NCBI RefSeq assembly: GCF_016428875.1
Contig: NZ_JAELTO010000008.1
Coordinates: 1-64,000, forward strand
DNA length: 64,000 bases
Source of the DNA: Xylophilus sp. ASV27
GTDB lineage: Bacteria; Pseudomonadota; Gammaproteobacteria; Burkholderiales; Burkholderiaceae_C
Direction of reading: 5' to 3'
Positions 44,649 through 53,720 of the stretch are shown here, piece after piece; positions within the stretch are counted from its first letter, which is position 1; every line of letters starts with the position of its first letter. The position numbers and the translations under genes are program-made. The notes under the pieces are model-generated. The model was not told the DNA's origin. It saw nothing but the letters and a program-made list of their open reading frames with translations, and ran no database searches.

Positions 44649-45875
44649 ATGCCAAGCCTCGTTGAACCCATCGCCGCCGACTCGCCCGAGATCGCCGCCA
44701 TCGTCGGCATCCGACGCGACATCCATGCCCATCCCGAACTCGGTTTCGAGGAGGTGCGCACCGCCGATCTGGTCGCGCAGAAGCTCACCGAATGGGGCAT
44801 CCCCGTGCACCGCGGCCTGGGCCGCACCGGCGTGGTCGGCGTGCTGCGCGGAGCGCGCGACAGCAGCGGCCGCACGCTCGGCCTGCGCGCCGACATGGAT
44901 GCGCTGCCGCTGCAGGAGTCCAACACCTTCGCCCACGCCAGCCGCCACCCCGGCCGCATGCATGCCTGCGGCCACGACGGCCACACCGCCATCCTGCTGG
45001 CCGCGGCGCAGCACCTGGCGCGGCACCGCGACTTCGACGGCACCGTCTACCTGATCTTCCAGCCGGCCGAGGAGGGCGGCGGCGGCGGCCGGGTGATGGT
45101 GGAGGAGGGCCTGTTCGAGCAGTTCCCGGCCGAGGCCGTGTTCGGCCTGCACAACTGGCCGGGCCTGCGCGCCGGCCAGCTCGCCGTCAGCGCCGGGCCG
45201 GTGATGGCCTCGTCCAGCGAATTCAGGATCACCATCCACGGCAAGGGCGCGCATGCGGCCCTGCCGCACCTGGGCATCGACCCGGTGCCGATCGCCTGCC
45301 AGATGGTGCAGGCCTTCCAGAGCATCGTCAGCCGCAACAAGAAGCCGCTGGACGCGGGCGTGATCTCGGTCACCATGATCCATGCCGGCGACGCCACCAA
45401 CATCGTGCCCGACCAGTGCGTGCTCGAAGGCACGGTGCGCACCTTCTCGCTCAAGCTGCTGGACCTGTTCGAGCGCCGCATGCGCCAGGTGGCCGAGCAC
45501 ACCTGCGCCGCCTTCGACGCCCGCTGCGACTTCGTCTTCGAGCGCAACTACCCGCCCACCATCAACCACGCCCACGAGGCCGAGTTCCTGCGCCGCGTGG
45601 CCTGCGAGGTGCTGGGCGCGGAGAACGTGCTGGAGCAGGAGCCGGTCATGGCCGCGGAGGACTTCTCCTTCATGCTGCAGGCGCGCCCCGGCGCCTACGC
45701 CTTCCTGGCCAGCGGCGACGGCGCCCACCGCGACGCCGGCCACGGCATGGGGCCCTGCATGCTGCACAACCCGAGCTACGACTTCAACGACGCGCTGATA
45801 ACGCCGGGCGCCAATCTGTGGGTGCGGCTGGTGCACGAGTGGTTCGCCGCGCCACGGCGCCACGCGGCCCCTTGA
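44649..45875 (+). CDS. M20-family amidohydrolase (HipO/aminoacylase type)
   Basis: A 408-residue zinc metallo-hydrolase that cleaves N-acyl amino acids such as hippurate. Metal-binding residues are visible in HACGHDGH (about 105-112), the PAEEGGGG acid pair and the C-terminal HNPSYDFND block. A dimerisation (lid) domain lies at about 190-300. Divergent from the molybdopterin enzyme with 111 bases between; the repeat CTGTGCCGCA occurs twice there. The exact acyl substrate is unknown. Confidence 0.88.
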   Translation: MPSLVEPIAADSPEIAAIVGIRRDIHAHPELGFEEVRTADLVAQKLTEWGIPVHRGLGRTGVVGVLRGARDSSGRTLGLRADMDALPLQESNTFAHASRHPGRMHACGHDGHTAILLAAAQHLARHRDFDGTVYLIFQPAEEGGGGGRVMVEEGLFEQFPAEAVFGLHNWPGLRAGQLAVSAGPVMASSSEFRITIHGKGAHAALPHLGIDPVPIACQMVQAFQSIVSRNKKPLDAGVISVTMIHAGDATNIVPDQCVLEGTVRTFSLKLLDLFERRMRQVAEHTCAAFDARCDFVFERNYPPTINHAHEAEFLRRVACEVLGAENVLEQEPVMAAEDFSFMLQARPGAYAFLASGDGAHRDAGHGMGPCMLHNPSYDFNDALITPGANLWVRLVHEWFAAPRRHAAP

Positions 45876-45885
45876 TCCACAGCGG

Positions 45886-45944
45886 AAAATGCTCCAATCC
45901 CAGATTCCGCCTGGGCCATTAGCTCTACTTTCAATAGCAAAAAA
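45886..45944 (+). repeat. Class A palindromic repeat, copy 5
   Basis: AATCCCAGATTCCGCCTGGGCCATTAGC split around a short loop, then TAGCTCT...AATAGCAA. The central stem is partly decayed. It fills the gap between the amidohydrolase and the ACBP gene and abuts the latter's ribosome site. Confidence 0.65.
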
Positions 45945-45955
45945 GGATTGCCACC

Positions 45956-46216
45956 ATGACCGACCTCACCGCCGCCTTCGAAACCGCCGTCGCCCAGTCC
46001 AAGACCCTGCCGGCGCGCCCTGACAACCCGACCCTGCTCAAGCTCTACGCGCTCTACAAGCAGGCCACCGAGGGCGACAACACCGGGAAGAAGCCCGCCT
46101 TCAGCGAGATCGTCGAGCGCGCCAAGTGGGACGCCTGGAGCAAGCTCAAGGGCACCGCACCGGACGCGGCGCGGCAGCAGTACATCGACCTGGTGGAGGC
46201 GCTGAAGGCCGCCTAG
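45956..46216 (+). CDS. Acyl-CoA-binding protein (ACBP)
   Basis: An 86-residue four-helix ACBP. The hallmark block LYALYKQATEGDN (about 31-43), KPAFSEIVERAKWDAWSKLKG and the C-terminal YIDLVEALK are all present. It binds long-chain acyl-CoA esters in the cytosol, buffering and transporting them. ACBP is mainly eukaryotic but occurs in several proteobacteria. It is convergent with the metallopeptidase gene (2 bases between stops). Confidence 0.93.
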   Translation: MTDLTAAFETAVAQSKTLPARPDNPTLLKLYALYKQATEGDNTGKKPAFSEIVERAKWDAWSKLKGTAPDAARQQYIDLVEALKAA

Positions 46217-46218
46217 CC

Positions 46219-47394
46219 TTAGTCGCTCGGAGCCGCCGGCGCCGTGGCCTGCTGCTGCGGCAGCTCGGTCTCCAGCGCCGCGCGGCGCTCGGGTGGGGGC
46301 AGGGCCGCCAGGCGCCGCACCTCGGCGTAGAAGCGCGGCCACGGGTCGCCCGGCTGGCGGGCGAGGCGGGCGAACAGCGCCTCGAAGGCCGGCACCAGCG
46401 CGTCGTAGGCGGCTTGCGCGCCGAAGGCGGCATTGTTGGCGCGCGCCACCCAGTCGTCGTAGCCCGCGTACTGGCGCGGGTCACCGCCCCAGCCCGCGCG
46501 CAGGCGCGCATAGCGCGCCCGGAAGTCGTCCATTGCTTCTTTTTTCATAGCTAGAAGCCCAGATATGTCCTGGGCTTCAGGCGTATTCTGTGCATAAATG
46601 GCGGTCAGGCGCGCGCGCGTCTGCTGCACCAGGGCGCGGAAGGCGCTGCGCGCGCCGGCAAAGCGGGCGTATTCGGCGCGCGCCGCGTCCGAGGCCTCGC
46701 TGGCGAGCCAGCGCTGCTGGCCCATGCGTTCCACCGCGGTGGCGAAGGACTCGTTGAAGGTGGTGTCGTCCTTGGCGTAGGCCACCTGGTGCGCCAGCTC
46801 GTGAAAGATGATGCGCGCCAGCTCGCCCTCGGGGTAGCCGATGAAGGTGTTGAGCAGCGGGTCGCCGCCCAGCCAGTTGGTCCAGCCCAGGGTGGAATAG
46901 GCCGGCACGCCGTACACGGTGGTCTCGAAGTCCTCGGCCCGCATGCGCGCGGCCTCGGCCCGCGCCTGCGCTTCGTCGTAGTAGCCGCGGTAGCCGATGC
47001 AGCCGGCCACCGGGAAGCACCAGGTGTGCAGCGTCAGCGACAGCGGCGGCGCGGCCACCACGTTCCACAGCGCGGCACTGCGGTGCAGGTCGGCGTAGCG
47101 CCGGTAGCTGGCGTTGTCGGGCAGCCCCAGTTCGCGCGAGGCGTAGCCGCGGATGCGCTGGGCCAGCCGCAGCCGCTGCTTGAGCGCGGCGGGCGTGCTG
47201 GCGTCGGCCAGCCATTGGTCGACCGGCCGGGCCGCCTGCATCAGGCGCAGGTGGCCGCTGACCGACTGCCAGTAGTAGCCGGCGGTGCTGCGCGTGTCGG
47301 CGCAGCCCGACAGCGCCGCGCCCAGCAGCAGGGCGCTCAGGCCGCGCGCAAGCTGCGCTCGCCGGGCGCGGCGGGGAGGCGGGGAAGGGGGCAC
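46219..47394 (-). CDS. Lipoprotein metallopeptidase (putative aminopeptidase family)
   Basis: A 391-residue predicted lipoprotein: a basic N-terminus, hydrophobic stretch and lipobox LSGC. The zinc motif HELAH lies at residues 198-202, followed by NESFATAVE with the likely third ligand Glu, as in the DUF2265 putative aminopeptidase family. I choose the GTG at 47394 because it gives a proper lipoprotein signal; a frame starting at 47499 adds 35 residues without one. Residues about 264-285 are encoded by a class A dispersed repeat. Periplasmic. Confidence 0.8.
   Translation of the reverse strand: MPPSPPPRRARRAQLARGLSALLLGAALSGCADTRSTAGYYWQSVSGHLRLMQAARPVDQWLADASTPAALKQRLRLAQRIRGYASRELGLPDNASYRRYADLHRSAALWNVVAAPPLSLTLHTWCFPVAGCIGYRGYYDEAQARAEAARMRAEDFETTVYGVPAYSTLGWTNWLGGDPLLNTFIGYPEGELARIIFHELAHQVAYAKDDTTFNESFATAVERMGQQRWLASEASDAARAEYARFAGARSAFRALVQQTRARLTAIYAQNTPEAQDISGLLAMKKEAMDDFRARYARLRAGWGGDPRQYAGYDDWVARANNAAFGAQAAYDALVPAFEALFARLARQPGDPWPRFYAEVRRLAALPPPERRAALETELPQQQATAPAAPSD
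46541..46600. repeat. Class A palindromic repeat, copy 6, inside a gene
   Basis: CATAGCTAGAAGCCCAGATA, TGT, CCTGGGCTTCAGGC then GTATTCTGTGCATAAA. Nearly identical in its core to copy 8 at 53653. It is read in frame in the metallopeptidase gene as a segment of about 20 residues (AIYAQNTPEAQDISGLLAMK). Confidence 0.85.
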
Positions 47395-47538
47395 GGTCAG
47401 CAGAGCGGCGTCAGCGAAGTTTCGGCTGGAAGTGTAGAGTTCCCAGGGCGTGCGGTCATCGGCGGTGCCAGCGATTGCGCTCTTGTCCGACACCCGCATG
47501 GTTGACGCCCGGCATCAGTGGCAGAAAACTCCCAACCC

Positions 47539-48882
47539 ATGGATTCCCTCACCGGCAAGATCGAACGCGAACTCCGTCAATTGCCCGTGCCCGTGGCATT
47601 GCGGCTTCCGTCGGGCCAGCGCGTCGGCCCGGACCCGGCCTCGGTGCTGCTGAGCTTCCATGACGCCATCGCCCTGGCCCAGCTCGCCAACCGTCAGATC
47701 GGGGCGGTGGGCGAGGCCATCGTCGAAGGCCGGGTCGACGTGCAGGGCCGCATGTCCGACCTGATGGCCGCCGTGGCCGGCCTGCTGCCCGGCAACCCGA
47801 CCGCCAGCAACACCTCCTGGTGGACCCACATGCTGCGCCGGGCCAAGTCGCTGACCCAGCACACGCGCGAGCGCGACGCCGCGCAGATCCAGTTCCACTA
47901 CGACATTTCCGACGACTTCTACGCCCTCTGGCTGGACCCGCGCCGCGTGTACTCCTGCGCCTACTACCGCGACGAGGGCATGACCCTGGCCCAGGCGCAG
48001 GAGGCCAAGCTCGACCTGATCTGCCGCAAGCTCGACCTGCGCGCGGGCGAGCGCTTCCTGGACATCGGCGCGGGCTGGGGCGGCCTGCTGCTCTGGGCCG
48101 CCGAGCACTACGGCGTGGACGCCACCGGCATCACGCTCTCGCGCAACCAGCATGCCTACGTCAACCGCCTGATCGAGGAGCGCGGCCTGTCCGGCCGGGT
48201 GCGGATGGAACTGCGCGACTACCGCGACATGGACACCGGGCAGCCGTTCGACAAGATCGCCTCGGTCGGCATGTTCGAGCACGTGGGCCGGGTCAACATG
48301 GTGCGCTACTTCCGCACCGTGCAGAAACTGCTGCGCCCGGGCGGGCTGATCATGAACCACGGCATCACCGCCGGCGGGCTCACCAACGCGCAGCTCGGCG
48401 CCGGCATGGGCGACTTCATCGAGAAGTACATCTTCCCCGGCGGCGAACTGCTGCACGTGAGCCAGGTCATGCACGACCTGGCCGAGGTCGGGCTGGAGAT
48501 GGTCGATACCGAGAACCTGCGGCCGCACTACGCGCGCACGCTCTGGGCCTGGTCGGACGCGCTGGAGTCCCGGCTCGACACCGCGCGCGAGATTCTGGCC
48601 GCCACCGGCGACGCCACGCGCGCCGAGAAGGTGCTGCGCGCCTACCGGCTCTACCTGTCGGGCTGCGCCATGTCCTTCGAGCAGGGCTGGATCTCGCTGC
48701 ACCAGATCCTGGCGACCCGGCCCAACCACCAATTGGAAGGCGGCGCCATCCGCGCGGCCCAATCGGACTATCCGTTCCGGCGCGATTACATTTACGGAGA
48801 AAAAAGCACACCATGTTCAAATTCAAATCCCAAGCCACCGCAGAAGTCATCCTCCTCGAAGCCAGCGCCCAGCAGGTGCTGA
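47539..48882 (+). CDS. cfa: Cyclopropane-fatty-acid-phospholipid synthase
   Basis: A 447-residue SAM-dependent enzyme that cyclopropanates unsaturated phospholipid acyl chains. SAM motif FLDIGAGWGGLLLWAAEHYG near 180; also FHYDISDDFYALWLDPRRVYSCAYY near 127 and GMFEHVG. ATG at 47539 chosen; a GTG at 47518 would add seven residues. After FRRDYIYGEK, where the family normally ends, the frame runs on for about 26 Ser/Pro/Lys-rich residues across the start of the DUF1840 gene, suggesting loss of an earlier stop codon. Confidence 0.92.
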   Translation: MDSLTGKIERELRQLPVPVALRLPSGQRVGPDPASVLLSFHDAIALAQLANRQIGAVGEAIVEGRVDVQGRMSDLMAAVAGLLPGNPTASNTSWWTHMLRRAKSLTQHTRERDAAQIQFHYDISDDFYALWLDPRRVYSCAYYRDEGMTLAQAQEAKLDLICRKLDLRAGERFLDIGAGWGGLLLWAAEHYGVDATGITLSRNQHAYVNRLIEERGLSGRVRMELRDYRDMDTGQPFDKIASVGMFEHVGRVNMVRYFRTVQKLLRPGGLIMNHGITAGGLTNAQLGAGMGDFIEKYIFPGGELLHVSQVMHDLAEVGLEMVDTENLRPHYARTLWAWSDALESRLDTAREILAATGDATRAEKVLRAYRLYLSGCAMSFEQGWISLHQILATRPNHQLEGGAIRAAQSDYPFRRDYIYGEKSTPCSNSNPKPPQKSSSSKPAPSRC

Positions 48883-49136
48883 AGATCATCGGCAAGGAAG
48901 CGTTGCCGCAGGGCATCGTCACCGTCGCGCAGATCCCCGCGGCCATCGCCGCGCTGGAAGCCGCGGTGCGGCATGACGAAGAACAGCCGCACCAGCTCGC
49001 CGACGAGAACGCCGACGGCGCAGGCCACCATGCGCACGGCGAGAACAGCGTCACCCTGCGCCAGCGCGTGGCGCCCTTCATCGACATGCTCCGGCGCAGC
49101 GCCGCCGAGAAGAAGGACGTGGTCTGGGGCGTGTGA
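48813..49136 (+). CDS. DUF1840 family protein
   Basis: A 107-residue cytosolic protein, MFKFKSQATAEVILLEASAQ to the end KKDVVWGV, of the DUF1840 family found mainly in Burkholderiales; function unknown. The centre carries a His/Glu-rich stretch (DEEQPHQLADENADGAGHHAHGE). AGGAG-like site GGAGAAAAAAG before the ATG. The start overlaps the last 70 bases of the cfa frame in another phase. Confidence 0.85.
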   Translation: MFKFKSQATAEVILLEASAQQVLKIIGKEALPQGIVTVAQIPAAIAALEAAVRHDEEQPHQLADENADGAGHHAHGENSVTLRQRVAPFIDMLRRSAAEKKDVVWGV

Positions 49137-49156
49137 AGCGCCCGGCAGTCCGGTCG

Positions 49157-49266
49157 GTGCTATGTAAGAAGTAGCATGTAGCCCTGGAAGCATCAGTGCT
49201 TCAGTGCTCGAAGTGTCTGAAGTCCTTTTTCAACCAGGGCTTCATGCTATATTTTTTGTGGCTATC
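49157..49266. repeat. Class A palindromic repeat, copy 7 (long form)
   Basis: Outer arms GCATGTAGCCCTGG (49173-49186) and CCAGGGCTTCATGC (49234-49247) pair, enclosing about 47 bases with an inner hairpin GAAGCA-TCAG-TGCTTC. To the left is TGCTA-N9-TAGCA, itself palindromic; to the right TATATTTTTTGTGGCTA. It lies between the DUF1840 gene and a Bug gene. Confidence 0.75.
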
Positions 49267-49267
49267 C

Positions 49268-50284
49268 TCAATCCACCGTAGCGCCCGAGGTCTTCACCAC
49301 CTTGGCCCACTTGCGGTGTTCGCTGTCGATCAGCGCGGCGAATTCCTGCGGCGTATTGCCACCGGGAATGGCGCCCTGAGCTTGCATTTTCTCCTTCAGG
49401 GCCGGCGACTTCAGCGCCTTGGCCAGCTCCTGCTGGAGGCGGTTGACGATCTCCGGCGCGGTGCCCGCCGGCGCCAGCAGCCCGAACCACGAACTGGCCT
49501 CGAAGCCCTTGAGCGCCGGGCCGCCGGCCTCTTCCACCGTGGGCACGTCGGGCAGGGCGGGCGAGCGCTGCGCGCTGGTCACTGCCAGCGCCACCAGCTT
49601 GCCGGCCTTGATCTGCTGCATGGAGGAGGGCAGGTTGTCGAACATCACGTCCATGTTGCCGCCCACCAGGTCCAGCAGCGCCGGGCCCGAGCCGCGGTAC
49701 GGGAAGTGGACCATGTAGATGCCGGTCATCGACTTGAACAGCTCGCCGGCCAGGTGGATCGAGGTGCCGTTGCCGCTGGAGGCCATGTTGAGCCTGCCCG
49801 GCCGCTCCTTGGCCACGCGGATGAAGTCCTGGACGTTGTGGATGCCCATGGCCCTGGCCTTCTCGGCGTTCATTTCCATCACGTTGGGCACGGCGGCCAC
49901 CAGCGTGACCGGGGCGAAGTCCTTGATCGGGTCGTAGGGCAGCTTGCCGTAGAGCGCGCGGTTGATGCCGTGCGTGCCCACCGTGCCCATCAGCAGCGTG
50001 TAGCCGTCCGGCGCGGCCTTGGCCACCGCCTCGGCGCCGATGTTGCCGCCCGCGCCCGGCCGGTTGTCCACGATGAACTGCTGGCCGAAGGCCCTGGACA
50101 GCTCGGGCGCCACGGCGCGCGCGAGGATGTCGGTGGTGCCGCCCGGCGCAAAGGGCACGACGATGCGCACCGGCTTGCCCGGCCAGGCGGCCTGTGCCAG
50201 CGCCGTGGCCGAGCACAGCGCGCCCACGGCCAGCGTGGCGGCGGACAGCAGGGTGCGCAGGGCGCGTCTCCGGGGGAAATGCAT
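49268..50284 (-). CDS. Bug/TctC-family periplasmic receptor
   Basis: A 338-residue solute-binding protein with a twin-arginine-like basic start ([11 protein letters not shown]), a hydrophobic segment and a cleavage site near ALAQA (residue 31), followed by [21 protein letters not shown]. An orphan receptor for a carboxylate-like solute. A second Bug gene lies next to it on the same strand, but the 145-base gap and low similarity argue against recent duplication. AAGGAG site before the ATG. Confidence 0.9.
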   Translation of the reverse strand: MHFPRRRALRTLLSAATLAVGALCSATALAQAAWPGKPVRIVVPFAPGGTTDILARAVAPELSRAFGQQFIVDNRPGAGGNIGAEAVAKAAPDGYTLLMGTVGTHGINRALYGKLPYDPIKDFAPVTLVAAVPNVMEMNAEKARAMGIHNVQDFIRVAKERPGRLNMASSGNGTSIHLAGELFKSMTGIYMVHFPYRGSGPALLDLVGGNMDVMFDNLPSSMQQIKAGKLVALAVTSAQRSPALPDVPTVEEAGGPALKGFEASSWFGLLAPAGTAPEIVNRLQQELAKALKSPALKEKMQAQGAIPGGNTPQEFAALIDSEHRKWAKVVKTSGATVD

Positions 50285-50429
50285 GCGGTTCTCCTTGGTG
50301 CAGATGGCGCGAGCTTGGCAGCGGCCCATGGCCTTGGCAGCACGTGAAAACCCGCAGCCATGGCACCGGCGCAAAAAAGCCGCCCGGAGGCGGCCGAACG
50401 AAACCTGCGGCCTGGGCCGCGCGTGCCGA

Positions 50430-51416
50430 TCAGTCGGCGTAGGCGCCGGCTTCCTTGATGATCGGGGTCCACTTGGCGATCTCGGCCAGCACGAACTCCT
50501 TGTGGCCGGCCGGCTCGATGCGCTTGTCGTGCGCGATCACGGCGCCCAGGGCCTCTTCCTTCTTGATGAATTCAGGGTCCTTCAGGGCGACCTTCAGCGC
50601 GTCGTTGAGCTTCTTCAGCACGGCCGGCGGCGTGCCCTTGGGGGCGTACAGGCCGTGCCAGATCGTGACCTGGAAGTTGGGCACGCCCACTTCCTGCATC
50701 GTCGGCAGGTCCTTCAGGGCCGGCGTGGTCAGGCGCTGGGGCGTGGTCACGGCATAGGCCTTGACCTTCTTGGCCTCGATCTGCTGCGTGGTGTTGGTGG
50801 TCTGGTCGCACAGCAGGTCGACCTGGTTGCCCATCAGGTCGGCGATGGCCGGCGCCGCGCCCTTGTAGGGCACGGGCGTCATTTCCGTCTTGAGGGCGCT
50901 CTGGAACAGCAGGCCGCACAGGTGCGAGGCCGAGCCGACGCCGGCATTGGCCAGGTTGATCTTGCCCTTGTTGGCCGCGATCCAGCCGGTGAGCTCCTTG
51001 TAGTTGTTGGCCGGCAGCGTGGGCTTGCCGACCAGCGTCATGGGCACGTCGTTGATGATGCCCAGGTATTCGAAGTCGCTCTCGACCTTGAACGGCAGCT
51101 TGCGGTACAGGCCGGGCATGGTGGCCATGCCGATGTGGTTGAGCAGCAGGGTGTAGCCGTCCGGGTTGGCGCGGGCGACCTTGGCGGTGCCGATGGAGCT
51201 GCCGGCGCCGGCGGCGTTGTCGATGATCACGCTCACTCCGCCCAGCGGCTTGCGCAGTGCCTCGCCCAGGTCGCGCGCCACGCGGTCGGTCGGGCCGCCG
51301 GCGGTGAACGGCACCACGATGGTGATCGGCTTGCCGGCGGGGAATTCCTCGGCCTGCACACCGAATGCGCCGAGCGCGGCGGCCGCCAGCACGGAGAGGG
51401 AGAGCAGTTTACGCAT
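50430..51416 (-). CDS. Bug/TctC-family periplasmic receptor
   Basis: A 328-residue receptor; signal peptide ending GVQAEE near residue 22, then [20 protein letters not shown]. It differs from its neighbour in the ligand region, with two cysteines (HLCGLLF, DLLCDQ) that could form a disulfide. ATG at 51416 gives a proper signal peptide. No TctAB genes nearby. Confidence 0.9.
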   Translation of the reverse strand: MRKLLSLSVLAAAALGAFGVQAEEFPAGKPITIVVPFTAGGPTDRVARDLGEALRKPLGGVSVIIDNAAGAGSSIGTAKVARANPDGYTLLLNHIGMATMPGLYRKLPFKVESDFEYLGIINDVPMTLVGKPTLPANNYKELTGWIAANKGKINLANAGVGSASHLCGLLFQSALKTEMTPVPYKGAAPAIADLMGNQVDLLCDQTTNTTQQIEAKKVKAYAVTTPQRLTTPALKDLPTMQEVGVPNFQVTIWHGLYAPKGTPPAVLKKLNDALKVALKDPEFIKKEEALGAVIAHDKRIEPAGHKEFVLAEIAKWTPIIKEAGAYAD

Positions 51417-51524
51417 GGAAGAAGAATCCTCAGAAAAGTAACAGGATGAAATCGCGCGATCCTCGCACACCGGGGGGAAGCCGGCCAGAGGGCAAACACT
51501 TAAAACGCCCGGCCCCGGGCCCGC

Positions 51525-52778
51525 TCACTGGTAGCTGCGCGCGTCCTCGATGAGCTTGCCGTCGTTCGGCAGGCTGCCCGGCGGGCGCAGTTCGACCTCG
51601 CCGCGCAGCTTGGTGACTTCGCGGATCGCCTGGCCCAGGTGCTGCGCCAGGCCGGTGTCCGGGGCGGCGCATTCGGCCAGCAGCAGCAGGCGGTCGTCGG
51701 CCATTGCGCCGGAGACCACGAGGCGCAGCCGGCCCAGGTCGGGGAAGCGGCGGCCGATCTCGGCCACCTGGGCCGGGTGCACGAACATGCCGCGCACCTT
51801 GGTGGTCTGGTCGGCGCGGCCCATCCAGCCGCGGATGCGGGTGTTGCTGCGGCCCGTGGGGCAGCGGCCCGGCAGCACGGCCGAGAGGTCGCCGGTGCCG
51901 AAGCGCACCAGCGGGTAGGCCGGGTTGAAGCTGGTGACGACCAGTTCGCCGACCTCGCCCTCGGCCACCGGGTCGCCGGTGCCGGGAGTGACGATCTCGA
52001 CGATCACGCCCTCGTCCAGCACCAGGCCTTCGCGCGCGGCGGTCTCGTAGGCGATCAGGCCGAGGTCGGCGGTGGCGTAGCACTGGTAGGCCTCCACGCC
52101 GCGCGCGCGCACCCAGTCGCGCAGCGAGGGCGGAAACGCCTCGCCCGAGACCAGCGCGCGGCGCAGCTGCGGCAGCGCGGTGCCGCGCTCGGCGGCCTTC
52201 TCCAGCAGGATGCGCAGGAAGCTCGGGGTGCCGACGTAGCCGCTGGCGCGCAGTTCGGCCAGCGCCTGCACTTGCTGCTCGGTCTGGCCGGTGCCGCCGG
52301 GGAAGACGGTGCAGCCCAGCGCCTGCGCGCCGCTCTCCATCATGGCGCCGGCGGGCACGAAGTGGTAGCTGAAGCTGTTGTGCAGCAGGTCGCCGCTGCG
52401 AAAGCCCGCGGCGAAGAAGGCGCGCGCCATGCGCCAGTGGTCGCCGCGCTGCGCGTCGGGCTCGTAGAGCGTGCCGGGGCTGGCGAAGATGCGCGGCATG
52501 CCGGGCCCGTAGCCGAATGCGCCGAAGCCGCCCATGGCGTCGCCGCCCTGCGCGCGCGCGGCCTGCTGCTGCTCCAGCAGTTCGTGCTTGCGCGTCACCG
52601 GCAGCCGCGCCAGCGCGGCGCGGCTGCGCACCGCGGCGGCGTCGATGCCGTGCAGGATGCGCGCGAAGGCCGGCGCCCGGGCCTGGGCGTAGGCGATCTG
52701 CGCCGGCAGCGCGGCGAACAGGGCGGCCTCGCGCGCCTCTGGGTCGCGCGTTTCCAGCGCGTCGTAGTGCTCGGTCAT
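51525..52778 (-). CDS. Phenylacetate-CoA-ligase-like AMP-forming ligase
   Basis: A 417-residue adenylate-forming enzyme of the PaaK group, which activates an aromatic or related acid to its CoA thioester using ATP. It shows SFSYHFVPAGAMMESGAQALG, ATADLGLIAYE (the AMP-binding region) and the hinge GRADQTTKVRGMFVHP with the C-terminal lid. It is last in the minus-strand liv-type operon; the gap to livF is 11 bases. The substrate is unknown; phenylacetate catabolic genes are not in the window. Confidence 0.85.
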   Translation of the reverse strand: MTEHYDALETRDPEAREAALFAALPAQIAYAQARAPAFARILHGIDAAAVRSRAALARLPVTRKHELLEQQQAARAQGGDAMGGFGAFGYGPGMPRIFASPGTLYEPDAQRGDHWRMARAFFAAGFRSGDLLHNSFSYHFVPAGAMMESGAQALGCTVFPGGTGQTEQQVQALAELRASGYVGTPSFLRILLEKAAERGTALPQLRRALVSGEAFPPSLRDWVRARGVEAYQCYATADLGLIAYETAAREGLVLDEGVIVEIVTPGTGDPVAEGEVGELVVTSFNPAYPLVRFGTGDLSAVLPGRCPTGRSNTRIRGWMGRADQTTKVRGMFVHPAQVAEIGRRFPDLGRLRLVVSGAMADDRLLLLAECAAPDTGLAQHLGQAIREVTKLRGEVELRPPGSLPNDGKLIEDARSYQ

Positions 52779-52789
52779 GGGCGGCTCCC

Positions 52790-53629
52790 TCAGGCCAGCC
52801 AGCGCTTGCGGCGCTTGTAGCTCTTGACGTCGCGAAAGTTCTTGCGCGCGGCGCCGCCCATGCCCAGGTAGAACTCCTTGACGTCCTCGTTGCCGGCGAG
52901 CGTGGCGGCGCTGCCGTCCATCACCACGCGGCCGCTTTCCAGGATGTAGCCGTAGTCGGCATAGCGCAGCGCCATGGCGGTGTTCTGCTCGGCCAGCAGG
53001 AAGGTGACCTTTTCCTTGTCGTTGAGGTCCTTCACGATGCCGAATACTTCCTCGACGATCTGCGGCGCCAGGCCCATGGAGGGCTCGTCGAGCAGCACCA
53101 TGCGCGGGTTGGCCATGAGCGCGCGGCCGATGGCGCACATCTGCTGCTCGCCGCCCGAGGTGTAGGCGGCCTGGCTGCCGCGCCGCGTCTTGAGCCGCGG
53201 AAAGTAGGCGTAGACCTTCTCCAGGTTGGCCGCCACCTCGCCCTTGTCGTGGCGGGTGTAGGCGCCGGTCAGCAGGTTTTCCTCGATGCTGAGGTGGGCG
53301 AAGCAGTGTCGGCCTTCCATCACCTGCACCACGCCGCGCTCCACCAGCGCGGCGGGCGAGAGCTTTTCGATGCGCTCGCCGCGCAGCTGGATGCTGCCCT
53401 TGGTGACCTCGCCGCGTTCGCCGGCCAGCAGGTTGGAGATGGCGCGCAGCGTGGTGGTCTTGCCCGCGCCGTTGCCGCCGAGCAGCGCGACGATGGCGCC
53501 TTCGGGCACGGCCAGGGAGACGCCCTTGAGCACCAGGATCACATGGTGGTAGATGACCTCGATGCCGTTGACGTCGAGCAGCGGGGGCGGCGCGGCGGCG
53601 GCCGTGGCGGCGGGGAGCGGAGCGTTCAT
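52790..53629 (-). CDS. livF: Branched-chain-type ABC transporter ATPase LivF
   Basis: A 279-residue ABC ATPase. Walker A GGNGAGKTT near 51, signature TSGGEQQM, Walker B MVLLDEPSMGLAP. It is the LivF-type partner of the LivG gene at 57316 in the same operon. The C-terminal extension (FRDVKSYKRRKRWLA) is basic. A class A repeat lies immediately upstream, between it and the binding-protein gene. Confidence 0.92.
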   Translation of the reverse strand: MNAPLPAATAAAAPPPLLDVNGIEVIYHHVILVLKGVSLAVPEGAIVALLGGNGAGKTTTLRAISNLLAGERGEVTKGSIQLRGERIEKLSPAALVERGVVQVMEGRHCFAHLSIEENLLTGAYTRHDKGEVAANLEKVYAYFPRLKTRRGSQAAYTSGGEQQMCAIGRALMANPRMVLLDEPSMGLAPQIVEEVFGIVKDLNDKEKVTFLLAEQNTAMALRYADYGYILESGRVVMDGSAATLAGNEDVKEFYLGMGGAARKNFRDVKSYKRRKRWLA

Positions 53630-53652
53630 GGGCGCTTTCGGTCGAAGACTGG

Positions 53653-53712
53653 ATTTGCTATCGAATAAATAGCTAGAAGCCCAGGTGATTCCTGGGCTTC
53701 AGGCACTTTTGG
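53653..53712. repeat. Class A palindromic repeat, copy 8 (best copy)
   Basis: Left arm TGCTATCGAATAAATAGCT, itself near-palindromic; centre AAGCCCAGG, TGATT, CCTGGGCTT (53677-53699), a 9-bp perfect stem; right arm CAGGCACTTTTGGCTCG. Three palindromes in a row is the element's basic plan. This copy lies in the liv operon between the binding-protein and livF genes. Confidence 0.85.
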
Positions 53713-53720
53713 CTCGATTT

